From: Cryptomeria japonica
Taxonomy: Eukaryota; Streptophyta; Pinopsida; Cupressales; Cupressaceae
Assembly: GCF_030272615.1 (NCBI RefSeq)
Contig: NC_081413.1
Span: 601,088,709 to 601,152,708 of the forward strand
Reading direction: 5' to 3'
Length of the DNA: 64,000 bases
In this document: piece by piece, positions 55,460 to 64,000 of the stretch
Layout of the letters: each line of letters opens with the position of its first letter
Position numbering within the stretch: the stretch's first letter is position 1
Position numbers and translations under genes: made by a program
The notes under the pieces: model-generated
Database searches by the model: none
The model's input: only the letters and a program-made list of their open reading frames with translations
What the model was told of the DNA's origin: nothing

Positions 55460-58400
55460 ATGGCTCCCTCACAGAAACATTCAGGGCAGGTGAAATATAT
55501 GAAAATAAATCTTTATGGTGATTTCTTGGACTAATTAAAGCCTTCTACAAATGATAAGTAGCAAGGGCAAAGTTTTGTGGATGGAAAAGCCCTAGGGGAA
55601 GGGTTAACTAACAAAGCATTCCGTTTGGCGGATACTAATATACCGACAACTGGGTTAGAGATTTTCAAATTATGGTATGGACAAAGGAAATTAAATTCCC
55701 CATTATCTAGTGCTTGGCAGTATGACTTGGGCAAGTTGGTAGTACCAAGTGTTTTTATGGACGTCGATTTGCTCAAGGCTGTTGCAGACAAATATGACCG
55801 AGTTTCAAGGGTTATCAGGGGAAATGATGGGGAGATTCTGTTAACCATCAGAAGGGAGGAATTTCAAGAGATTTTTGACTTGTATGAACCATCCCCTAGC
55901 CTCGTACCAGTAGATTTAAATGAACAGAAGGTGGAGTACTAAAAGATGAAGGAATTCATTAGAAAGAATTTCCTTCCAATGCATTTAGCCAGAGCTGGAA
56001 GTACAACATACCATATCAGCCCTAGTTTAGAAGAGCCATTCCCAATTGGTGCTTTCGCTCCTTATTTCCAGGCCACTTTCTTCTCTCCATGCCAAGTATT
56101 GGGTTTTAGTCCCATTACAATAATGCTGCCTAATTTCATGTACATGGCTATTCAAATACATCATCTAGACTTTACAGTAGTTTTTGACTTTGCCCCTTAT
56201 CTTGAGGAAAATATTCATGAAGGGTTACTAGACATTAAGAATCAAGTTGCTAGTGTTAAATTCTCCTGGTATTCTTTACTCATGCATATGTTCCTTTCAA
56301 GGAATGCAGATTATTTTGAGGGTACCATGAACCTCATAAGGACAATAGATAATCAGTCGATTCCAATACAACTCTGGAGCACAAGCATGTCATGAGATAG
56401 ACAAGAGGCTAGCTATATAAGATTTGATAATAAATTTGCCTCTAGGTTAAGACAAAGGTTGATAGTGAATCCACAAAGGATTCCTAAAGAATTGCATGAT
56501 TTTGTGAGACACAAGGAAAGGGTGCCTCTTGCCAGAATTGAACATAATTGGGGGGGATTTTATCTCGTACTCTTTAAGTACTATAATCAAAATCTATGGC
56601 TTTTCTGAACAACCTCATGTATTGCCCTTCAAAGTTCCTCTGAGAATGGGTTTTTCTGAGGTGATGTGGAAAATTGGATATATTCAGGATCAAGATTTAA
56701 AAGGAAAAGTAAAAGGGACATTCTTCTCAGATTACACCATTATCCCTTATTTTGTGATTATAAAGGGAGGACGTGAGCACTTTGACAAATTCTTTGCTCC
56801 ATATCATTTGGGGGTAAGTATAGCTAGAAACAATGACCCTGACAGTTTTTACAACACTTTTAGAAGGAGAATAAAAGGATCTCTATTGCCCCATGTGCAT
56901 AATTTTCCTGAGGATTTAATCAAGAATGAATTTGACCCCACGATACAGGAATGGAGAAAAGAGAAGTGGATAATTTTTAGAAAATTATGGGCTGCTATTC
57001 AGAAGATGGATCCAAAATATGATCCATTAACGGAGTTTTCTCCATTCCATGCCAAGATTGAATTTCTTATAAAAAACTTTGATGAATTGACTAAGGTCTT
57101 AAGAGAGAAGCTAGCCAGACTTGAAGAAGTTCATGGCCGACAATAATTAAGCTCACAACCTTTTGTATCTCGGAAAGCAAGTGGTGTGATAGCACAGAGG
57201 CCTGTTCAGGAATATCCACACAAAAGGGTTAGAGAAGAAGTAAGTGAGGAAGAATATAGTAGCAATGATAGTGGGAGATTGATAAGGAGAAAGGGTAAGA
57301 AGATGATGAGTTCAGAGCCTTTCCCCAAGATACAAACTAAGTCTTTTCAAGGAGTCAGGATCATTGATCTTGAAGATTCTGATAGAAATCCCTCGCCATC
57401 AACTGTATCCTTTTCACCAGCAAGGCAAGATGAAAGTCAGATGGAGGGAGATAGGTTTGTTGCAACAAGTGCAAAAATGTAGATGGGTATTCTTGTATTG
57501 CCTCCTAATTTGGAGTTTGATCTTACTCCCTTGGATATCCAGGGTAAAGCTTTCAAAGATGCAAGAAACAAGGCATGTGATAATTTCCTTGAGGATGATG
57601 CATTTGTAAAAAGCCCAGCCTTTTTGCAGTTAGTATGGAAAAAAAAGGTTGAGGAATACAAAGGAAGGATTGCTGAGAGGAAGGCCCAAAGGCCAGATAG
57701 ATTAGACCAAGAAATCCAAGATGATGTAAAAAGTGAAATGAAGGAAGAGTTCAAGGAAATCATTGTTGATGAGGGCAAGAAAATTATAAGTCAGGCTGGA
57801 GTCTTGATATTGCCAGAATGGGATATATCAGATGCAATGGCATTTGATGCAATTAGGAAATCAAAAGAAGAAGAAGCAGCGTTAGCATTAAGAGGATCAA
57901 ACTTTGCAGATGATTATGCAACCTTGGCTATATGGGCATTAGAGGAAGGACCTAGGAAGCCTGGCATCAGTGATTTAAACCCCATCTTGAGAGGAAGCTT
58001 GATTATAAAGAGAGGACCCGACACATCAAGTGTAGAGGCTATAAAATTGAATATTGATGTTGCTAAGCTGGCACATGAGAGTGCAAAAAAGGAAGCTTCA
58101 GAGAGGGCTGAGTTGATGAATAAATTTGATAAGCTTTTTAATGATTATAATGCATCTCAGAAAAGATGTGTGGAGTTGCAAATGAGAGTGCAACTCCTTG
58201 AGCAAGGACAAATAAAGGTTTCCTATCCTACACTTGCAGGACCGTCTGAGCCATCAACATCCAGGTCGCCACCTATGGTCCAAAGAGAAGAAACAACTCA
58301 ATTAAATACAAGTACTAATATCCTTGGCATGGTATTAGTCCCATATGATGATGATGATGAGCCTGATACTACTAGATCAATTGAACCGAATGAGTCTCAA

Positions 58401-59108
58401 CTTTTGGAGAAGATTGTTGAGTTAAAAAATAAATTGAAAGAATCAAAAAAACAATCAGCCGAAGAGTAGAAGGATATAGTTAGCTTTGTGCTAACTCATT
58501 TAAATGAGAAAATTGAAAGTAGGTTAAGCCATATTCATGCCTTATATTCTTTACTTTTTGATGTTATTCAAAATTTTAATGATGATAAAGAAGTGGCAAT
58601 TCCCCTATTTACAAAGTGGTTACAAAGGGGAAATGAGCTTAGAATGATGTCCATGGCTTGTAAATTTCATACTAAGAGGCCACATGCACTCCAACCAACA
58701 TTTTTGTTGGTGAAATCAATGTAGGAATCCCAAATTCTACCAGAAAATCTAGAAAGAAAGATAAGGGAATTGATGAAGAGTTTTAGTGAATTAAAACAAA
58801 CTATTTTGCCAGATATTGAAGATAGAGAAGGGGCAGTTAAGCCTTTGCAGTCTTGGAAGGAAGAGGTAGAGAGAATCATCAACAACCAGATAGAAATGAT
58901 TTGTGATGGGCTAAATATGGATATGCTGGAGGATAGTATGGATAAAATAATTGCTACAGGGCTATTTAAAACTTTTGAAAGAGAGGCAAACCAAGTAGCT
59001 ATTAAGTATATTCCATATAGGGCAAAAGAAGATGAAGTAATGAACTTCAATTGGCCATCCAATGAAGACTATAGCGCGTGGAGTGACATGTATTTGAATG
59101 ATGAATAG
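55460..59108 (+). pseudogene. ORF-X, right and most complete copy
   Basis: Proposed start ATG 55,460 (MAPSQKHSGQVKYMKINLYG), about 1,200 codons to TAG 59106-59108. The N-terminal part (to 56,390) reads LEIFKLWYGQRKLNSPLSS, VFMDVDLLKAVADKYDRVSR and FQATFFSPCQVLGFSPI. A frameshift near the G-run at 56,550 precedes the VPLRMGFSEVMWKIGYIQDQ region. The second half is charged and coiled-coil, ending VMNFNWPSNEDYSAWSDMYL. Stops: 55,532, 55,559, 55,940, 56,393, TAA 57144-57146, TAG 57480-57482, TAG 58467-58469 (shared) and TAG 58722-58724. It is sense to pol, unlike the PMD ORF of element A. No known domain is recognised; a structural or envelope-like role is speculation. Confidence 0.7.
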
Positions 59109-61195
59109 AAAACTGTAAACTGTTTGCATAACTATTTTTGTTTTGTAGTGGCAGATATTTTGCAACCCGTAAGACAGGATGGGGGTAATTTTCATCATGA
59201 GTTTTGAAGAAGGCGGCTACGAATTTTGATTCATTATAAGCAAGTTGGAGGATGATTGTTTTGTATAACAGAATGCGGTTATGCATAGTCATTCTTAGAT
59301 GACAGGTGTTTTACTACTTATCAAATTGCCATTAGTTTCATATCCAAAGTCATACTATATTCTAGTCGGTTAGTATTACCAAATCATGCAATCGGTACAC
59401 ATAGAGAAGTCGGTATGAACAGTCTAGTCAGTTACTGAAGAAAGCAGTCACAGAACACAGTTTTCACCAAGCTGTTTACCGAGTAAAGGTTCATGGCTAC
59501 TGAGTGGTAAAGTTAACTCACTGAGTTGATATTCACCGAGTGAAACGTTTTACTAGATACATTGAACCTGGACATACACATGAAAATGTGTTACAAGATT
59601 GAGGCACATCTAACCGTTTTTGCATTGGAAATTGCACTATGAGATTGTGTATGATTACAAGGCCAATCTAACCTATGAGATATTTTGTTTAGTTATTCAT
59701 TCAAAGAATCTTTTTGTAAGATCGAAGCAATGAATCAGATCACTACTGTAAGAGATCTATATATACAACATGATTCTAGGGTTAGAAATATGACATGATA
59801 TGATGCAATAAGAGATGCAATGAGATAGCAGTGTGTATACATGAAGGAAGACTGTTACAGAGACACAAAGAGGTCACCAAGAAGGTTATTAGTGAACAGT
59901 CGAAGAACAAAGTAAACAAAAGGGTTTACCGAGTTTCATTATGGATTACCGAGGTATGCTACAAGCTAGGTAATCTTATTCAAAGCACATAGAATCTGCT
60001 TTAACATTTCAGATGTAAAGTTGCAGATATTTGTAATGATTATATTGTAATATTTTGAAGTTGTAAGAGAAACCTTTAACAGGGTAAAAGACTCTAACCA
60101 AGTCTATAAATTGTAAATCCTTTAACCAGGTGCTACACTTATATAGTGTTGTAAAAATCCTTTAGTAAGGTAGATCTAACTGATCTTAATACTCCTAACA
60201 GGGTAAGCTATCAGAAATAGCTAAATGTAGCTCTAACCGAACATTCTTTATTATTGCAATAGTGAAGTTGTGGGTGCCATCCCCACCGCAGTTTTTCTCT
60301 CTAACCAAGAGTTTCTGCGTGACCAAAATATATGTGTTATGGAGAGAATCATGTATGATTGTTATATGTTGATTATAGTTTTATTTTATGTTACTGCACT
60401 ATTCTATTTATGCATAACAGTAAGGTTATTACAAAGGAAAAGTTTTGGAGTACTGATTCACCCCTCCCCTCTCAGTACATTAGCTTTCTATATTGGGCCT
60501 AACAAGGTGTCTCCTCTGGCCTGAAGCTTGTTTGCTCCCTTTGTTTTTTATAAAAGGGAATTCAGAGCTATGAGATGGGGTTCAAAATTTTGGCTCCTTA
60601 TGTGTTCCCAATTTCTGTTTCCAAATAGCAAAATCTAGGTGAAACAAAAGGATTGTAAAAGGTCATTTTACAGAGCAAAAAATAGAAAACAGTCTTGTGT
60701 CTATGCTTTTTGCAGGTTCTTGAAAGAGTTATGTATGGAATGTATTCTTACAGAGACAACAAAATTAATGAATAAATATATGATTCAAACCCATTTCTCT
60801 CCAATATATTGTTCTATCATATTTTGAATGCATATTATCAAGGATTTTATCATTCATTTCACTGTTGTGGTGTATGTAACCTTTTGTTCATGCTTTGGTC
60901 TGATAGGTCAATTAAATGCTTGAATGAAATTGCAGAGTGATAGGGGTCTTTACAAGGATTTTGATAAGTAGTTTTGGGTGGGGATTACAAATACGATACA
61001 TTGTAAGGCAATATTATCTTTGGTTATATGCTGCTAGATAAATTCTGTGAGAAGTACAGTCTAATGCAGTATGAATTCATCTACCCAATGGAATAAGGCA
61101 CTGATCATAGTTAAGTGAATGTCTGGGTATTTATTTACTGTTTGGAATCACCACTGGTTTGCTATAACTTGCTGAATATCAGAATACTTTCATTT
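59109..61195 (+). repeat. Element B 3' LTR region, interrupted and truncated
   Basis: Matches 45,309-46,141 except for the insertion at 59,309-60,504 and an extra 55 bases at 60,878-60,932. TATA box TATAAAA at 60,549-60,555. It ends in CATTTTAT at about 61,198; the left copy continues with U5 and the primer site. Confidence 0.7.
59309..60504 (+). repeat. Inserted LTR (C-related) with AGGTG target duplication
   Basis: The block interrupts the element B LTR: AGGTG at 59,304-59,308 and 60,505-60,509 flank it, and the uninterrupted left copy has a single AGGTG (45,506-45,510). The right end GATTCACCCCTCCCCTCTCA...GGGCCTAACA resembles, in reverse, solo LTR C near 39,215-39,245. A TATATATA box lies at 59,758-59,765. 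The left end begins TTTTACTACT, without the usual TG unless the duplication is read differently. No ORF inside is convincing. Confidence 0.75.
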
Positions 61196-61198
61196 TAT

Positions 61199-64000
61199 AA
61201 CTTGCTGAAAACCGGATGATAAAATTGCAGTTTCACTCATCCCGGATCAAGTCTTATTGGTAGAAGATGTCAGATTCTTTACCAAGTTCCGTGTTGAGGA
61301 ACTCGATCATGTAGAGATTAGTGACACATATGATGAACTGTGCACTGACGACAAACTGGACAGTAAATTTGAACATATCAGAATCAAGGGATTAACTGAA
61401 GCCCTAGTCTATCGTCGTGTGTTCAAACCCCAATGGGTTAAGTTTGTATTGAGCAGAGTACATGATGATTTCATGTGGCTACAAGAGCAATTGTTCAAGA
61501 TCACAAAGGAAGTCATTCACCTGATCACCAGATATCCCATCTACGATCATGCTTGTGCACAGAAAATGATATCACAAAAGGAGCTAATCAGTCTAACCAG
61601 AGTAGAATCCGATTACCGAGGACTGAAATTGAATAATGTCACTGATGCTGAACTAAAATTTGCAATCAGAGTCATTGGTTACTATTTCTTCCAATCTGCA
61701 AGGGAAAATAGTGTACCATGTGCTGAAGTGGACCTAGCCTACAAAATAGTAAAGAAGGGAATGAAAGTAGACTTATGTGAAGTACTACTTAAGAACTTAT
61801 TTGAGAACCTGAACACAATAAGGAAGCCGAAGAAGAACAACTTGACAAACACACTCAAGTTCGGTTCACTACTTGTCTGTATGTTTTTCTATTTTGAAAA
61901 GTTCTTTCCCTCAGTCGGTAAAGTAGTATGGGAGCTACACCGACCTATCAACCATCAGATCAATGATTACATCAAGAAGTTAGGAGATGACTTTAATGAT
62001 GTCATGGATGATTACTTTAGCAAATTCCAAGAGAAAATGCACAATAGGTACAGGATCCCACCACAACTGGTCGAAAAATACAAGGACAATATATGTTTTG
62101 AAGTCGACACTGATTATTGCTATGTAAATGCTGTTGAACCAAGGATTCAGTCGTTGCAACCAATGGGTTATGAAATTGATTATGATATCACACATCAACA
62201 AATTTATGCCTACCTATCATTTCCAAGGCATGCAACTGAACTAAGGTATGGAACCTATGAAGAGGTGAAGGAGAAAGTAAAAATGAGCATTGTAGTTCCT
62301 AAGGCTACAAGGAAAGCTACAAAGATGATAAAAGCTTTATCTGAGAAATTCGGAGAAGAATCCTCATCTACACCTGTCAAAGGCAATCTTGCCATTACCG
62401 AGGAAGAATTAGAAGCATGGGAGGCTGCAATAACATTGAGCACAGAGTTGCCAAAGGGAAAAGTTCTAAAAAGAAAGAAACATGACATCACAAAGGCCCT
62501 GCCGACTCCACCAACAAAGAGACCCAACACCAGAGCATTAGCTGCATCACCGAGCAAGAAACAAAAGACTGTTGCCATTCCTAAGGTAACAAAGACTTAC
62601 AAGAAATCTACTCAAAGACTCATTTTGGCAAAAGAGTCGAGTGATATAGAGTCTGATGATGCTAACAAATTCCAAATTGTGAAGAGCAAAAAGGCAAACA
62701 TTCACAATGTTGAAAACTTTTGTGCCAATCTTAAGGAATACAGTGGATTGGCAGGATTCAGATATGTTAATTATGAGTCTAGGAACAATGATGAGAAATG
62801 ACAGATTGAAGAAGCTATCATATGTACACTTCCGAAGTTTCGGTTAGCACCATTAGAACTAGCAAAGTCACTTCCGAGTGAACTCTACTCACATATTGAT
62901 AATAGATGGAAATATGCAATGGATTCAAAGAGACAAATAAGAGAAAGAAGTCTTGTCCATTTATTTCCTGACATGTCTGTAGCTGAAATCAAGGAGCATT
63001 TGTCCACATACAATGCAAAATTTCTTGTGAAACAGAGAGCCTTAAAATTGATGAATGGGCTATATATTGATGTGGAGAATGAGACTAAGGCCAAGTGGTA
63101 GGAGATCTTCATACAAAAGGATGTCGGTGAACAATCTCAAATTGAAATTGTTGATGTCACCGAGCAAGGTCTAGACTCGGTTGACACAATACAAATTGAT
63201 GAAGATGTAAAGGATGAAGCCGCACCGGAGCAGGAAATGATTGAAGGCACCACTTATGCAAAACTTGTGTCTAATGAATTGGTCTTAGAACAAGTTTAGC
63301 CTTATCCGCCAGTGAAGCCAACACTCCCAACCAAAGCTCCCAAGGACACTGAACAAGTTACTGAAGGTAACAAATCTGAAGTTGCAGAAGATACAAGTAA
63401 GAAGTCTGAAGCTGCAGCAGACACAACAAAAGATCAATCGTCTCAAGCATAGACAAGCACAACAAATATTACAACAGAGACCCCTAGCACCGAGCCATCC
63501 AAAGACACTGCAACTGCTATAGGAACAGTGCAAAGTGTTGCATCTACCGAGCAACCTACTGAGGGACAGCAAGCCTCACAAGCACTTGTCTTAGTGCCCC
63601 AGACAAAAGGAAAAGAGAAGAAGGTGAGAAAGCATGGTTTTAAATTTCACTTATCTAAACTGATCGTGTTGCCCAATGTTGACATCTCCAAATTAAAAGG
63701 GCAAGCACTCACTAAATTCAGTGAACTATGCAAAGCAAAGGCCGAACAGGAGAAACAACTAGCCATACAGAAAAAGAACAAGGTACTTCAAAGGGTTAGG
63801 ACACTGCTCACAAAAATGCTACCATCAGCAACAGTGTCAACCGATGCAGCCGTCCATATTCAATTGGATGAACTCCTTAATCAGATTGAAACATCTGGAG
63901 TTTATGCATCCGAATACCTAAGCAAGATCAAGGATAAAGAGCTCACAACAAAAATGATAGAGGAAGTCCAAAAATCAATTGTTGTTGGCAAGGTAAAACT
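61199..64000 (+). pseudogene. Large unrecognised extra ORF of another retrotransposon, truncated both sides
   Basis: Reading is open from 61,209 to TGA 62799-62801 (FFTKFRVEELDHVEISDTYD, SLLVCMFFYFEKFFPSVGKV, RIPPQLVEKYKDNICFEVD). It then continues, with TAG near 63,102, 63,297 and 63,450, to the window end. The N-terminal two-thirds looks globular with one hydrophobic stretch (about 61,870-61,905). Basic clusters (KRKKHDITKALPTPPTKRP, SPKKQ-type) lie at 62,460-62,630. The C-terminal part is acidic, Thr/Glu-rich and finally coiled-coil (63,600 onward). ACCGAG and CGGTAA words resemble the C-type LTRs, so it may be the extra ORF of that family. Function unknown. Confidence 0.55.

Larger units (their letters stand above)
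42843..61195 (+). mobile_element. Element B: Tat-type retrotransposon with sense ORF-X on both sides
   Basis: Order: ORF-X copy, LTR, primer site (46,498), gag, protease, archaeal-type RNase H, RT, gypsy RNase H, integrase (to 54,051), spacer, ORF-X (55,460-59,108), partial 3' LTR. Because ORF-X lies after integrase in the right part, the left ORF-X plus LTR is best read as the tail of a neighbouring tandem copy sharing the LTR, as in element D. All coding parts carry stops. The right LTR stops at about 61,195, where another element fragment begins. Confidence 0.75.

Noticed and set aside
60270-60524. Short ORF inside the inserted LTR
   Set aside because: It crosses the LTR end and target duplication, so it cannot be a gene of the LTR.
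1-64000. Search by eye for tRNA genes, rRNA and intron-containing host genes
   Set aside because: Only primer-binding-site-like short stretches were seen; no cloverleaf, rRNA core or exon series of a host gene could be supported.

Overview
The window reads as plant nuclear heterochromatin built almost entirely of nested, decayed transposable elements. I see no convincing single-copy host gene, rRNA or tRNA gene and no CRISPR array. The AT-rich DNA, the Tat-lineage Ty3/gypsy elements, an antisense plant-mobile-domain ORF and large non-autonomous gag elements point to a land plant with a large genome. A gymnosperm is my best guess; the species is not determinable from the sequence alone.

Layout. 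1-1,112: C-terminal part of an extra retrotransposon ORF (called ORF-X here), followed by LTR-like DNA to about 2,249. 2,250-15,345 (+): 5'-truncated Tat element A, in order gag end, protease, G-patch-like motif, RT, RNase H, second (archaeal-type) RNase H, integrase, antisense PMD gene, repeat-rich 3' region, polypurine tract and 3' LTR. 15,346-20,820 (-): element A', a relative cut off in its protease exactly where the LTR of A begins, with gag, leader, primer-binding site and 5' LTR. 20,821-27,647 (-): a Helentron-type rolling-circle transposon (HUH Rep, PIF1-like helicase, endonuclease) whose endonuclease is split by a solo LTR with a perfect 5-bp target duplication. 27,648-39,085 (+): element D, a tandem internal-LTR-internal-LTR array with a 6,565-bp period; its second internal copy keeps an open 1,117-codon gag-like ORF but no RT or integrase. 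39,189-40,689 (-): solo LTR C with a perfect target duplication. 40,695-42,850: unassigned DNA and a Tat-type LTR fragment.

42,851-61,198 (+): element B, another Tat-type element, flanked on both sides by ORF-X and LTR copies. Its domain order is gag, protease, archaeal-type RNase H, RT, gypsy RNase H, integrase, ORF-X. Its 3' LTR copy is interrupted by an inserted LTR with an AGGTG duplication. 61,199-64,000: part of a second large unrecognised ORF that resembles the env-like or extra ORFs found 3' of pol in plant retrotransposons.

How it fits together. A, A' and B show the autonomous retrotransposition toolkit in decayed form. D has LTRs, primer site, leader, Gag and polypurine tract but no polymerase, so it must have used enzymes from an autonomous relative. 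Element age is uneven: D is young, while A, A', B and the Helentron carry many stops. In element B most stops can be seen, by comparing paralogous copies, to be C-to-T changes, chiefly CAG to TAG, as expected for CHG-methylated DNA. The points most worth checking are the plant Helentron with an endonuclease domain, the D element with its repeated GC-rich inverted repeats, ORF-X, and the relocated RNase H of element B.
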